Origin: Paraburkholderia sp. CNPSo 3272
Lineage (GTDB): Bacteria; Pseudomonadota; Gammaproteobacteria; Burkholderiales; Burkholderiaceae
Length of the DNA: 64,000 bases
Reading direction: 5' to 3'
NCBI RefSeq assembly: GCF_024206495.1
Contig: NZ_JAMBPQ010000018.1
Coordinates: forward strand, 62,001 to 126,000
Shown here: positions 34,103 through 42,349 of the stretch, in pieces
Position numbering within the stretch: the stretch's first letter is position 1
Layout: every line of letters begins with the position of its first letter
The notes under the pieces: generated by a model
Seen by the model: the letters and a program-made list of their open reading frames with translations, nothing else
The model's database searches: none
Told to the model about the DNA's origin: nothing
Position numbers and translations under genes: made by a program

Positions 34103-34879
34103 TCAACAATCGCGGAACTGCGGCTTGCGTTTTTCGGCGAAGGCGGCCATTCCTTCCTTGCGGTCTTCGGTCGCGAAAGTCGAATAAGCCATGCGCCGCT
34201 CGAACAGGATGCCTTCGGCGAGGGTCGATTCGTAGGCACGGTTGACGCACTCTTTCGCCATCGCCACGACCGGTTGTGAGAATCGCGCGATTTCGTCGGC
34301 TGTTTTCAGGGCTTCGTCGACGAGCGTATCGACGGGAACGATGCGGCTCACGAGCCCGCATCGTTCGGCTTCGACAGCGTCCATCCTGCGGCCCGTGAGA
34401 ATCATCTCCATCGCCTTCGATTTGCCGAGCACGCGCGTGAGGCGCTGCGTGCCGCCGGCGCCGGGAATGGTTGCGAGCGTGATTTCGGGCAGGGCGAAAC
34501 GCGCGTTGTCGGCGGCCAGAATGAAGTCGCACATCATGGCCAGCTCGCAGCCCCCGCCCAGCGCGAGACCGGCGACGGCGGCGATGACCGGTTTGCGGCA
34601 ACGCGAGGTGCGCTCCCAGTTCGACGTGATGAACTGATTCTTGTAGACGTCCATGTACGTCCATTCGCTCATCATCTTGATGTCGGCTCCGGCGGCGAAC
34701 GCCTTTTCACTGCCGGTGAGCACGATCGCGCCAATGGCCGGATCGGCTTCGAGGCCGTCGAGTGCGGTCGTCAGCTCGTCCATCAACGGGTTGTTCAACG
34801 CGTTATAGGCTTGCGGACGGTTCAGCTTGATCAAGCCGGTCTTGCCGTGAATTTCGACGATGATCGTCTCGTAGGCCAT
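34103..34879 (-). CDS. Enoyl-CoA hydratase, classical active site
   Basis: 258 residues. Unlike the other crotonases here it has both catalytic glutamates: GLALGGGCELAMMCD near 102 and ALPEITLATIPGAGG near 128. LNRPQAYNALNN and GSEKAFAAGADIKMM give the CoA and oxyanion sites. It hydrates 2-enoyl-CoA in beta-oxidation and is the likely general hydratase of the cluster. Its promoter side faces the operator-like palindrome 35004-35018. Confidence 0.93.
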   Translation of the reverse strand: MAYETIIVEIHGKTGLIKLNRPQAYNALNNPLMDELTTALDGLEADPAIGAIVLTGSEKAFAAGADIKMMSEWTYMDVYKNQFITSNWERTSRCRKPVIAAVAGLALGGGCELAMMCDFILAADNARFALPEITLATIPGAGGTQRLTRVLGKSKAMEMILTGRRMDAVEAERCGLVSRIVPVDTLVDEALKTADEIARFSQPVVAMAKECVNRAYESTLAEGILFERRMAYSTFATEDRKEGMAAFAEKRKPQFRDC

Positions 34880-35003
34880 GGTCTTTCCTTGCGGGAATCA
34901 GGGTGAACACTTAAGCCAGCTTCGGTATCTGCTCGGCCGTAGATGCGTTGGCTGCGGCACCCCGTGCAGACTGCGTCGGGTCGTGCCGCGCGTTGCCAAA
35001 TTT

Positions 35004-35018
35004 ATGAACGACGTTTAT
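35004..35018. promoter_or_regulatory. Operator-like palindrome ATGAACGACGTTTAT
   Basis: A 15-bp near-palindrome (one mismatched pair) with GAAC-GAC-GTTT, matching the shared operator family at all but the last base. It lies in the divergent gap between the hydratase at 34879 (-) and the crotonase at 35100 (+). Confidence 0.5.
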
Positions 35019-35099
35019 GATTCTGAATGTGTGACCCGGCTTTGTCAATTGAGCCCGTGGTCGGATTTGCTAACGGAAAATACCGCGAGGAGACAGTGC

Positions 35100-35894
35100 A
35101 TGACGACTCGTCACGAGGACGGACAGATTCGCGTTGAACAGCGCGCAAACCTGCTTTTGATAGGGATCGACCGGCCGGAAAAGCGCAACGGCTTTACCCC
35201 GAAGATGTTCGAGGAACTGGCCGCTGCTTACACGCGGCTCGAGAACAGCAGCGATCTGTTCTGCGCTCTGGTCTATGCCGAAGGCGACCACTTTACGGCC
35301 GGGCTCGACATGCCGAAGATCGCGCCGTTGCGCCGTGAGGGCAAACCCTTGCTTCCGGAGGGCGAGGTCGATCCGTTCAACTTGCGCGCGCCGCTGCGCA
35401 CCAAGCCGGTCGTCATCGCTCTCAAGGGAATCTGCTTTACGGTCGCGGTCGAATTGATGCTCGCGTCGGAAGTGGCGGTGGCCGCCGATAACTGCCGTTT
35501 CTCCCAGCTTGAAGTGAAGCGGGGGATCATGGCAGGTTGTGGTGCGACGTTCCGGATGGTCCAGCGTGCCGGCTGGGGCAACGCGATGAAGGTGCTGCTC
35601 ACCGGCGACGAGTTCACTGCCGAGGAGGCGCGCCGCATGAACTTCGTTCAGGACGTCGTGCCGGCGGGCCAGGAATTCGACCGCGCGCTGGCTATCGCAG
35701 AGCGAATCGCCGCGCAGGCGCCGCTCGCCGTGCAGGCCACGATGCAGAACGCGCGTGTTTCACTGGGGCAAGGCTGGCAGGATGCCTACGCGACGATTCA
35801 GTCGACGCAGCAGTTTCTCTACAACACGGAAGATGCAAAGGAAGGCGTTCAGTCCTTCGTCGAAAAACGTACGGCGAAGTTCGTCGGACGCTGA
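35100..35894 (+). CDS. Crotonase-family protein
   Basis: 264 residues from ATG 35100 with GAGGAG upstream. IDRPEKRNGFTPKMF near 25 and EGDHFTAGLDMPKI near 62 identify the family. LKGICFTVAVELMLASE holds a glutamate near the first catalytic position and SQLEVKRGIMAGCGATFRM one near the second, though the surroundings differ from classical hydratase. A hydratase or isomerase role is possible. It is followed after 48 nt by a CaiB gene and probably shares a transcript with it. Confidence 0.86.
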   Translation: MTTRHEDGQIRVEQRANLLLIGIDRPEKRNGFTPKMFEELAAAYTRLENSSDLFCALVYAEGDHFTAGLDMPKIAPLRREGKPLLPEGEVDPFNLRAPLRTKPVVIALKGICFTVAVELMLASEVAVAADNCRFSQLEVKRGIMAGCGATFRMVQRAGWGNAMKVLLTGDEFTAEEARRMNFVQDVVPAGQEFDRALAIAERIAAQAPLAVQATMQNARVSLGQGWQDAYATIQSTQQFLYNTEDAKEGVQSFVEKRTAKFVGR

Positions 35895-35942
35895 GGCATG
35901 GCTTGCGGCGCGGCGGGTATGAATTCAAGGGGACAGTTTGAT

Positions 35943-37184
35943 ATGACAAAAGGCGCGTTGACGGGAGTTCGCGTACTCGACCTGAGCCGTATTCTCGCGG
36001 GGCCCTGGGGGGCGCAGATGCTGGCGGATCTCGGCGCGGAGGTCATCAAGGTCGAGCGTCCGGGCAAAGGGGACGATTCGCGGCAGTTCGGCCCGCCGTT
36101 TCTGATGGATCGGGAAGGCAAGGTCACGCGCGAGTCGACGTTCTTTATCAGCGCGAACCGCGGCAAGAAGTCGATTACGTGCGATATTTCGACGCCCGAC
36201 GGCCAGGCGCTGGTCCGCTCGCTGGCTACGCATTGCGACGTGCTGCTCGAGAACTATAAGGTTGGCGACCTGAAACGCTACGGGCTCGACTACGAGAGCC
36301 TCAAAGTCGTCAATCCTCGCTTGATCTACTGCTCGATAACGGGGTTCGGACAAACCGGGCCGTACAGCCCGCGCCCCGGATACGACTCGATTTTCCAGGC
36401 GATGGGTGGTCTGATGAGCGTCACCGGCAACGGCGACGACGTGCCGGGCGGCGGACCGATGAAAACCGGGCCCAGTCTCGCGGACATCCTTTGCGGCCAG
36501 TACGCGGCGTCCGCGATCATCGCCGCGCTCTATCATCGCGACGCGGCGCAAGGCGGCAGTGGGCAGGGGCAGTACATCGACCTCGCGCTGCTGGATGCGA
36601 TGATCGCCGCCACATCGCACTATGCAAGCCAGTACCTCGTTTCAGGTCAGGTTCCGGTCCGGCGCGGTACGGAGGGAAACGGCGGCATGCCGTCGCGCAT
36701 GTTCCGCTGTGCCGATCGCGACATCATGATCGTTGCGGGCAACAATGAACAATACGCGCGGATGTGCCAGGTCCTCGGGCATCCCGAACTTGCCCGCGAC
36801 CCGCGATTCAGCGAGATTGCACTGCGAGTGAAAAATCGCCGCGCGCTTGGCGAAGTGTTCGAACCGCTGATCGCCGCATGGCAAAGCGATGAATTGCTGG
36901 CGGCCCTAGACGCCGCCGGGGTGCCGGCGGGGCCGATCAACGATCTGGCGCAAGTGTTCGCCGATCCCCATGTGCAAGCGCGTGCGATGTGTATTGAAGT
37001 CGCGCATCCGCTTACCGACGAGGCGGTTCGTATGGTCGCCAATCCGGTGAAGATGTCGGGCACGCCTATCGACTCGTATGGAGCGCCGCCGATGCTCGGT
37101 CAGCATACGGACACCGTGCTTCGCGATGTGCTGGGCATGGCGCAATCGGACATCGATCTCCTGCGCGAAAAGAAAGTGCTGTAG
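35943..37184 (+). CDS. CaiB/BaiF-type CoA-transferase, copy 2
   Basis: 413 residues from ATG 35943 (GGGGA upstream). VRVLDLSRILAGPWGAQMLA and VIKVERPGKGDDSRQFGPPF are the N-terminal signature; RPGYDSIFQAMGGLM holds the catalytic Asp. It shows the succinyl-CoA:acid CoA-transferase pattern, including GPINDLAQVFADPHVQARAM. It differs clearly from copy 1, so the two probably act on different acids. The hairpin with a UUCG-type loop at 37208-37221 follows. Confidence 0.93.
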   Translation: MTKGALTGVRVLDLSRILAGPWGAQMLADLGAEVIKVERPGKGDDSRQFGPPFLMDREGKVTRESTFFISANRGKKSITCDISTPDGQALVRSLATHCDVLLENYKVGDLKRYGLDYESLKVVNPRLIYCSITGFGQTGPYSPRPGYDSIFQAMGGLMSVTGNGDDVPGGGPMKTGPSLADILCGQYAASAIIAALYHRDAAQGGSGQGQYIDLALLDAMIAATSHYASQYLVSGQVPVRRGTEGNGGMPSRMFRCADRDIMIVAGNNEQYARMCQVLGHPELARDPRFSEIALRVKNRRALGEVFEPLIAAWQSDELLAALDAAGVPAGPINDLAQVFADPHVQARAMCIEVAHPLTDEAVRMVANPVKMSGTPIDSYGAPPMLGQHTDTVLRDVLGMAQSDIDLLREKKVL

Positions 37185-37207
37185 AAAGCGAAAAACCTGC
37201 GAGGCGC

Positions 37208-37221
37208 AGCCCTTCGGGGCT
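37208..37221 (+). terminator. TTCG-tetraloop hairpin after CaiB
   Basis: AGCCC-TTCG-GGGCT, followed by CGTTTATCC. The UUCG tetraloop makes a very stable RNA hairpin 24 nt after the CaiB stop. Confidence 0.55.
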
Positions 37222-37343
37222 CGTTTATCCATGGCTTTTCGACATCAGTTAGGATTGCAAATATACAAGCCGCTGCGAGATTGCTGCACAGCGCGGCGGG
37301 CACTCGTTTTTTATCGCGCTAATGGATCAGGGATGAACGGCGC

Positions 37344-37381
37344 AAAAAAAGACCTTGGCCAGGTGTCCCGCAGCCAAGGCC
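37344..37381 (-). terminator. Intrinsic terminator for the SDR at 37584-38348
   Basis: Read on the - strand, GCCTTGGC and GCCAAGG arms (37353-37379) form a 7-bp or longer stem and are followed directly by seven T residues (A-tract at 37344-37350 on the + strand). It is the only hairpin with a proper T-run that I see in the window and lies about 200 nt past the SDR stop. Confidence 0.75.
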
Positions 37382-37424
37382 TAAACTCCACACGCTCTCG
37401 CGAAGTGTGCCGGAGGAGAAATAT

Positions 37425-37595
37425 GTGAGCGCTCTCGATCGAGTTCGTACGCGTCTCGTGCGAACTCGCCCTCAGATCGAGGTGTCCCAGCTAATGCAAC
37501 TATTGGTTCGATTAAATTCTCTGCGACTGCTGCATAATGCAACTCCCTGTTTCATATATTGCAACTGTGTTCAAAAAGACGCACTAAAGCATTGA
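37425..37595 (+). CDS. Possible small protein or gene remnant (56 residues)
   Basis: A GTG at 37425 has a near-ideal GGAGGAG 6 nt upstream. The frame encodes 56 residues beginning MSALDRVRTRLVRTRPQIEV then SQLMQLLVRLNSLRLLHNAT, helical at the start and less protein-like at the end, and it runs into the 3' end of the convergent SDR. It could be a real small protein, the truncated front of a regulator gene, or chance. An inverted repeat lies inside the frame. No family is recognised. Confidence 0.25.
   Translation: MSALDRVRTRLVRTRPQIEVSQLMQLLVRLNSLRLLHNATPCFIYCNCVQKDALKH
37434..37481. repeat. Nested inverted repeat
   Basis: Outer arms CTCGATC / GATCGAG and inner arms GAGTTCG / CGAACTC, both perfect 7-mers, form a nested hairpin of 48 nt. 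It may be an operator or a structured RNA element. Confidence 0.5.
37492..37514. promoter_or_regulatory. Imperfect palindrome TAATGCAAC-N5-GTTCGATTA
   Basis: Nine-base arms with two mismatched pairs around TATTG. It aligns with the element at 53605-53627 (TAATACAAC, 5-nt spacer, GTTGCATTA) at 18 of 23 positions, suggesting the same binding protein. Confidence 0.4.
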
Positions 37596-38348
37596 CTGTC
37601 CGCCGTCCACACTGATAGTCTGCCCCGTTATGAAATTAGCGTCGTCACTGCACAGAAATGCAACTGTTCGTCCAATATCGAGCTCAGGATCGCCGAAGCG
37701 GCCAAGCGCGATTTCAGCGAGATAGCGCGAGCGTTCCTGGGGATTGGCTTCGAGGTAAGCTTCAGCGGCTGGCGTGAGCGCTGCCGGGCAAATGACGTTG
37801 ACGGTGATGCCATAGGCACCCCATTCGCGCGCGGCAACACGCGAAAGCCCACGAATGCCCTCCTTGGTTGCGGCGTACGCGCCGAATCCCTTGAGCCCTT
37901 CGATGCCTGTGCGCGAGCCGAAGTTGACGATGGCGCCGCGGCCCTGTGCCTTCATGTGCGGCAATACGGCCTGCATGAAATACAGCGTGCCGTACAAGCC
38001 GGACTCGAGTGTGTTGCTCCAGTCGTCGTCGGTAACGGACTCGAGCAGCACACCCGGGCTGCTGCTTTGTGCGTTGTTAATAAGCGCGTTCACGCGTCCG
38101 AAACGCTCAATGGCAAGTTCGACCGTGCGCACGGCGTCGGCTCGATTGCGCGTGTCGCCAGGCACGACGAGCACTTGGGAACCGAGGGCGCTCAGTTGCT
38201 CGGCAGCATGCGTCAGTTTGCTCTCCGTGCGGCCAGTCAGCACGAGGCACGCGCCCTCGGAGGCGAGCGAGCGGGCAATGCCGAGTCCAATACCTTGGCC
38301 GCCTCCGGTCACGATGGCGACCTTTTCTGCCAGTTTTTTCGTGTACAT
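37584..38348 (-). CDS. Short-chain dehydrogenase/reductase
   Basis: 254 residues. TGGGQGIGLGIARSLAS near 15, NNAQSSSPGVLLESV near 91 (NNAG variant), the Ser in NFGSRTG and the catalytic FGAYAATKEGIRGL are present, with SVDGGQSML at the end. It is divergent from the IclR gene across a 246-bp gap with an operator palindrome, so it may be directly controlled by IclR. Likely an alcohol or hydroxyacyl dehydrogenase. Confidence 0.9.
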   Translation of the reverse strand: MYTKKLAEKVAIVTGGGQGIGLGIARSLASEGACLVLTGRTESKLTHAAEQLSALGSQVLVVPGDTRNRADAVRTVELAIERFGRVNALINNAQSSSPGVLLESVTDDDWSNTLESGLYGTLYFMQAVLPHMKAQGRGAIVNFGSRTGIEGLKGFGAYAATKEGIRGLSRVAAREWGAYGITVNVICPAALTPAAEAYLEANPQERSRYLAEIALGRFGDPELDIGRTVAFLCSDDANFITGQTISVDGGQSML

Positions 38349-38441
38349 GGGTGATCCAGAAGTGAAGTTGATGCTGCTGTTCGACGCGCGTGCGTGTTAC
38401 GTAAATGCTGCACAGTCCGTCGCGCCAGCATTTCAATTTTG

Positions 38442-38454
38442 TGAACGTCGTTCA
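38442..38454. promoter_or_regulatory. Putative operator TGAACGTCGTTCA
   Basis: A perfect 13-bp palindrome of the shared TGAAC-N3-GTTCA type in the SDR/IclR divergent gap. It is followed directly by CAACTATA, the same arrangement as at 19917-19933. Confidence 0.6.
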
Positions 38455-38541
38455 ACTATATCTCAACTTGGATGAGAGGGTGCCCTGGCGTATTCCCGAA
38501 TTCGGGCAGTGCAAAAGTGTGCCAAATTGTGATCGTTGTAA

Positions 38542-38567
38542 AACTATGTGAATAGTTCCCGTATAAT
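38542..38567 (+). promoter_or_regulatory. IclR promoter: palindrome AACTAT-N4-ATAGTT and TATAAT
   Basis: A perfect TATAAT at 38562-38567 lies 28 nt upstream of the IclR start. Directly upstream is a perfect 6-bp inverted repeat AACTAT-GTGA-ATAGTT (38542-38557), placed where a bound protein would cover the promoter spacer. I see no good -35 box, which fits a regulated promoter. Autoregulation by IclR is an inference. Confidence 0.45.
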
Positions 38568-38594
38568 CGATAGAGTCAATTCATGGGGAAAATC

Positions 38595-39389
38595 ATGTTG
38601 AAAGAGACCTCAGCGCCGGCGGACCGGGATGTCAGCGGGCCACGCTCGCTGACCCGGCTCCTCGGAATTTTCGATGTGCTGGCGAAGTCCCCGGAAGGGA
38701 TGTCGCTGGCGGAACTGAATGTCGCCCTGGAGTCACCGAAGAGCAGTCTGCTCAATCTGCTGAGACCTCTAGTGGCGGAAGGGTTTTTGATGCACGACGC
38801 AGGCCGCTATCGCCTCGGGCCGTCGATTTTCCGGTTGTCCGCGGGCGTGATGGCCGCGTGGAATTTCTCGAAGATGCTGCGCCCGTTCCTGGTGGATCTC
38901 TCGAAAAGCACCAATGAAACCGTGTATATCGGCGTCCTCGACATCGAGCACAAAGAGATCACCTATGTAGACGTGATCGAGAGCGAACAATCCGTGCGCT
39001 ATTCGATGCACATCGGTTTGCGCCGTCCGCTCTATTGCACGGCTGCGGGGCGCGTGCTGTTGGCTCATGCGCCGGACGCTTTCGTCACCGACTACATGAA
39101 GACGGTCAAGTTCGAGCGTCGTACGCCGCAAACGGTCGCGACGAAGAAAGCGCTGCGTGACGAACTCGATCACATCCTCGAAACCGGTTTGTCGGTGAGC
39201 CGCGGCGAATTGCTGCCGGACTCCGCGGGTGTGTCGTCGCCGATCTTCGGGCCGAACGGTAACGTGATCGCGGCGATGGCGATTGGTGCGCCGCTCGAGC
39301 GTTTTGATCGCGAACGCCCGCAACTCGAGCAGAATATGATCAGGGTGGCCCAGCGCGCGTCTGCATTGGGTGAAGCCGAAGGGGAGTGA
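38595..39389 (+). CDS. IclR-family transcriptional regulator
   Basis: 264 residues from ATG 38595, preferred over ATG 38583 because GGGGA stands 6 nt before it. The winged helix covers about 20-80 (RSLTRLLGIFDVLAKSPEGM then SLAELNVALESPKSSLLNLL). The effector domain has GLRRPLYCTAAGRVLLAH near 150 and the C-terminal GVSSPIFGPNGNVIAAMAIG. IclR proteins control aromatic, terpenoid (DitR) and acid catabolism, often as activators. It lies next to an SDR, an MFS transporter and an amidohydrolase and probably controls some of them. Confidence 0.93.
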   Translation: MLKETSAPADRDVSGPRSLTRLLGIFDVLAKSPEGMSLAELNVALESPKSSLLNLLRPLVAEGFLMHDAGRYRLGPSIFRLSAGVMAAWNFSKMLRPFLVDLSKSTNETVYIGVLDIEHKEITYVDVIESEQSVRYSMHIGLRRPLYCTAAGRVLLAHAPDAFVTDYMKTVKFERRTPQTVATKKALRDELDHILETGLSVSRGELLPDSAGVSSPIFGPNGNVIAAMAIGAPLERFDRERPQLEQNMIRVAQRASALGEAEGE

Positions 39390-39396
39390 CCGGCCA

Positions 39397-39438
39397 GCGT
39401 GCCGTACATTGAGGCATATGCTTCAATGTGCGGCACGC
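39397..39438. terminator. 42-nt almost perfect palindrome between IclR and MFS genes
   Basis: The 21-nt arms beginning GCGTGCCG and ending CGGCACGC pair throughout, apart from two G/T positions that are G-U pairs in the + strand RNA. The centre is GCATATGC. It starts 8 nt after the IclR stop, between convergent genes, and probably works as a terminator in both directions. Confidence 0.65.
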
Positions 39439-39494
39439 ATGGCGAATTTGAAGAAGCGTTGGACCAGCGTGTGACAGATCGTCCGCAACGACGA

Positions 39495-40916
39495 TCAATG
39501 GGCGTGACGCTTCGGCAGCATGAAGGCGATCAGCAGTCCGGCAATCGAACTGCAGGCGATGTAGGCGAATACAGAAACATAGCCACTGTCGCCAGCAAAC
39601 GCACCACCGTCATTTCCCGCCGCCGCGCTGCGCAGCAGCACGAATACCGCCTGGGCGCCTACCGCGAAGAAGCACGAGAAGAAGACGTAGAGCATGCCCG
39701 TTGCCTCGCCTGTCTGATGCACAGGCGTTGTTTCCACGATCTGGTTGTACAGCGCCGTGCTCGCGAAGGCGAGCCCAAACGAGCACAGGACCGCGCCTGG
39801 AATAAAGAGCAGCAGGCTGCGATGAAGCACGATCAGCGAGGCCCAGGCAAAGGCCAGAATGACCATGCCGATCAAGGCAGCGCGACGAGCCTTGTACCGG
39901 GCCGCAATGCGGCCGCTCCACGGGCTCGCGACCATCGCGACGATGTTGACGCTGAACATCAGCAATCCGGCCGCTGTCGCGCTCAGCCCGAACCCGGCGT
40001 GCGTGCCCGCAGGCTGCTGGGCAAGCAGCGAGAAAACCTGCCCCAGCTGCATGCCGCCTGCCGCGAGAAATGCCATGCAGGCATTCGCCAATATGACTTC
40101 GCGCGTCTTCAGCAGACGCACGTTGATGAGCGGATGACGCGCCTTGAGTTGATGCCGCGCCCATAGTCCGAGTACGACAATCCCGCCGACGATCAAGCCC
40201 CATAGCCGCGCATCGCCAAACCCCCACGCGCGGATTTGTTGCACTGCGAAGAGAATGGCGCACAGTGCCGGAGCGAACGCAAGGCCTCGAACGTAGTCGA
40301 TCCGTACGCCGGGATGCGGCGGCGACGGCGGGGTCCAGGCGCGTACGGCAGCGACCGCCACCACGCAAAGCGCGACTTTGAACCAAAAGCCGCCTTGCCA
40401 GGAATAGTGATCCACGACGACGCCCGCACCAATGTAGACCAGCCCCGCGGATACCATGCCGGCAGCACTGATCAGGCCCACCGCGCCAGGCAGCCTCGCC
40501 GGTGGCAGGTTCTCGCGGACCAGGCCGATGGAGAGCGGCGTAATGCCCGCCGCGATCGATTGCATTGCGCACCCAGTGAGGAGCATGCCGACATGGGTTG
40601 CACATGCGGCGACCACCGCGCCGGCGGCAGCGACCGACATCACCACGAGCAGAATGCGACGGTAGCCTAGCAAGTCGCCGAGTCGTCCGCTTAGCGCGGC
40701 AAAGATGGCCGAGCCGAGCCAGTAGGCGGTAACGGTCCAGCTCACGGCGTTCGAGGCAGGGAAGGCCTTGTAGAGCGTGACCAGCACCGTATAGATAACG
40801 ACGATACCGGACGAGGATGCCACCGCGGCTAGCAGGATCGCCATCGTGAACCCGCGCGGGGGACTGGCAACGGGCTGTGTTCGGTGTGCCTGCTGCTGGA
40901 GGACTTCAGCTTGCAT
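39495..40916 (-). CDS. MFS transporter, DHA2-like (about 14 transmembrane helices)
   Basis: 473 residues, strongly hydrophobic. The loop GRLGDLLGYRRILL near 77 is the conserved MFS motif A. Helical segments recur from residue 25 (MAILLAAVASSSGIVVIYTV) to about 465, roughly 12-14. The start has GGAG 7 nt upstream. DHA2 members export drugs or hydrophobic compounds with protons; some clusters use them for substrate uptake. Divergent from the amidohydrolase across a gap with an exact copy of the operator found upstream of etfB. Confidence 0.9.
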   Translation of the reverse strand: MQAEVLQQQAHRTQPVASPPRGFTMAILLAAVASSSGIVVIYTVLVTLYKAFPASNAVSWTVTAYWLGSAIFAALSGRLGDLLGYRRILLVVMSVAAAGAVVAACATHVGMLLTGCAMQSIAAGITPLSIGLVRENLPPARLPGAVGLISAAGMVSAGLVYIGAGVVVDHYSWQGGFWFKVALCVVAVAAVRAWTPPSPPHPGVRIDYVRGLAFAPALCAILFAVQQIRAWGFGDARLWGLIVGGIVVLGLWARHQLKARHPLINVRLLKTREVILANACMAFLAAGGMQLGQVFSLLAQQPAGTHAGFGLSATAAGLLMFSVNIVAMVASPWSGRIAARYKARRAALIGMVILAFAWASLIVLHRSLLLFIPGAVLCSFGLAFASTALYNQIVETTPVHQTGEATGMLYVFFSCFFAVGAQAVFVLLRSAAAGNDGGAFAGDSGYVSVFAYIACSSIAGLLIAFMLPKRHAH

Positions 40917-40959
40917 AAACGTCTCCGGTTGTACGTATCGTTTCGAGTATACTCATATA

Positions 40960-40972
40960 CGAACAATGTTCG
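40960..40972. promoter_or_regulatory. Putative operator CGAACAATGTTCG
   Basis: A perfect 13-bp palindrome whose 11-bp core is identical, on the opposite strand, to the site at 1288-1298. It lies 44 nt upstream of the MFS start. A further perfect palindrome GAGTATACTC is at 40945-40954. Confidence 0.6.
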
Positions 40973-41028
40973 AATTTATGTTTTCCGGGGAATACTATGC
41001 GAACTTCAGGAGTGACGACGGTGCCGGC

Positions 41029-41047
41029 CGATATCAATTCGATATCG
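41029..41047. promoter_or_regulatory. Inverted repeat CGATATC-N5-GATATCG
   Basis: Perfect 7-bp arms around AATTC, 106 nt upstream of the amidohydrolase start. Function unknown. Confidence 0.35.
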
Positions 41048-41152
41048 ACGTTTCCGGGTTCGATATGAGAGTTTTTGGGCTGATGGCTTGAGCCGATACT
41101 TCTCTCAAGGGCGCACGTCCAGCAGCGCTCCCCCATAACCAGGAGAGAGTCC

Positions 41153-42349
41153 ATGCAAGCGTATCAAGGGAAGATCTACGACGCCGACACGCACTTCTAC
41201 GAAGTCGAGGACGCATTCAACCGCCACCTGCCCGAGAAGTTCAAGAAGGACTGGTCGTTCAGCAGCCGTGTGACGGCAGACGGCAACCGCTGCATGTATG
41301 TCGGCGAGCGCAAGGTGGAAATCAGCGAAGGCTACACCTCGGCCGAGGGGCACGTGCCGCCGCCGGGCAAGCTGCATGAATGGCTGCGCGCGATGAAGGA
41401 CGGCAAGGACAACGTCGACATGCGCGTCGCCCCGACGCCGGACATGTTCAATCGCGACGCCCGCTTGAAGAAGATGGACGAATTCGGCGTGGAAGCCTGC
41501 ACGATGTACATCGGCGAAATGGTCGCGTGCATTTCCTACCTCAACGAGCCTGCCGCCGCAAATGCCGTGTTGCATGCGTATAACCAGTGGATGCTCGACG
41601 ACTGGGGCTTCAACTACAAGGACCGGATCTACACGACGCCGGTCGTCACGCTCGACGATCTCGACGCCGCCGTCGCCGAGGCCAAATGGCTGGTCGCGAA
41701 CGGTGTCCGCGTAATCCTGATGCCGATGGGGCCGTTCAATGGCCGTGCGCCTGCGGACCCGTATTTCGATCCGTTCTGGTCGATCCTCAACGAAGCAGGC
41801 GTGCGTGTCACGTTCCACGTGTCGGAAGCGATCTACATGAAGGATCACATGGCGGTGTGGGGCGAGCCGGTGCAGCAGTCGCGCCAGCGTCAAACCGCCT
41901 TTGTCTGGATGCACGGTTACGGCGAGCGTCCGGTGATGGAAACGCTGTCATCGTTCATCTTCTACAATTTCTTCGAGCGTTTCCCACGCGTCAAACTGTG
42001 CAGCGCGGAAAACGGTGCCGAATGGGTGCCGTCGCTGCTCGTGAAAATGGACAAGTGCCGGGGCATGGCGAAGAATGGTTACTGGCCGTGCGGTCAACTG
42101 AAGAAGCGCCCGAGCCAGATCTTCAAGGAAAACGTGTTTGTGGTCGCGTATCCCGAGGACGACATCGGCCAGATCATCGCGCAGACCGGATCGTCGGACT
42201 TCCTGCTGATGGGCTCCGATTATCCGCACGCGGAAGGCGTGCCGCAGCCGAAAGACTTCGCGGCGGAAGCGCTCAATGGACTTACCGAAGAAGACACGCG
42301 CAAGATCATGTACGACAACGGCCGCAGGTTCATCCCGCTGCAGGCGTAA
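41153..42349 (+). CDS. Amidohydrolase_2 (ACMSD-like) TIM-barrel metalloenzyme
   Basis: 398 residues after AGGAGAG. The N-terminal DADTHFYE supplies the metal-binding D-x-H; later His residues include VTFHVSEA near 222 and FVWMHGYG near 252, and LLMGSDYPHAEG near 360 holds the conserved Asp. Members decarboxylate or hydrolyse carboxylates and ring compounds. Paralogues are frequent in actinobacterial and proteobacterial steroid and terpenoid regions with no proven reaction. It starts a + strand group with a crotonase and an SDR. Confidence 0.9.
   Translation: MQAYQGKIYDADTHFYEVEDAFNRHLPEKFKKDWSFSSRVTADGNRCMYVGERKVEISEGYTSAEGHVPPPGKLHEWLRAMKDGKDNVDMRVAPTPDMFNRDARLKKMDEFGVEACTMYIGEMVACISYLNEPAAANAVLHAYNQWMLDDWGFNYKDRIYTTPVVTLDDLDAAVAEAKWLVANGVRVILMPMGPFNGRAPADPYFDPFWSILNEAGVRVTFHVSEAIYMKDHMAVWGEPVQQSRQRQTAFVWMHGYGERPVMETLSSFIFYNFFERFPRVKLCSAENGAEWVPSLLVKMDKCRGMAKNGYWPCGQLKKRPSQIFKENVFVVAYPEDDIGQIIAQTGSSDFLLMGSDYPHAEGVPQPKDFAAEALNGLTEEDTRKIMYDNGRRFIPLQA

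Larger units (their letters stand above)
37185..37583. other. Gene-poor 400-bp gap with several hairpins
   Basis: Between convergent CaiB (+) and SDR (-). It holds a TTCG-loop hairpin for the + strand, an intrinsic terminator for the - strand, a complex inverted repeat (37434-37481), an imperfect palindrome (37492-37514) and TGCAT-A-ATGCA near 37534. A 56-codon open frame with a strong ribosome site is listed separately. The AT-rich end near 37500-37580 differs from the surrounding GC-rich DNA. Confidence 0.7.

Noticed and set aside
39399..40166. A + strand open frame of 255 codons opposite the MFS gene
   Set aside because: It starts inside the 42-nt palindrome and covers the 3' part of a clear transporter gene. 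The translation is Arg/Gln/His-rich and hydrophilic.
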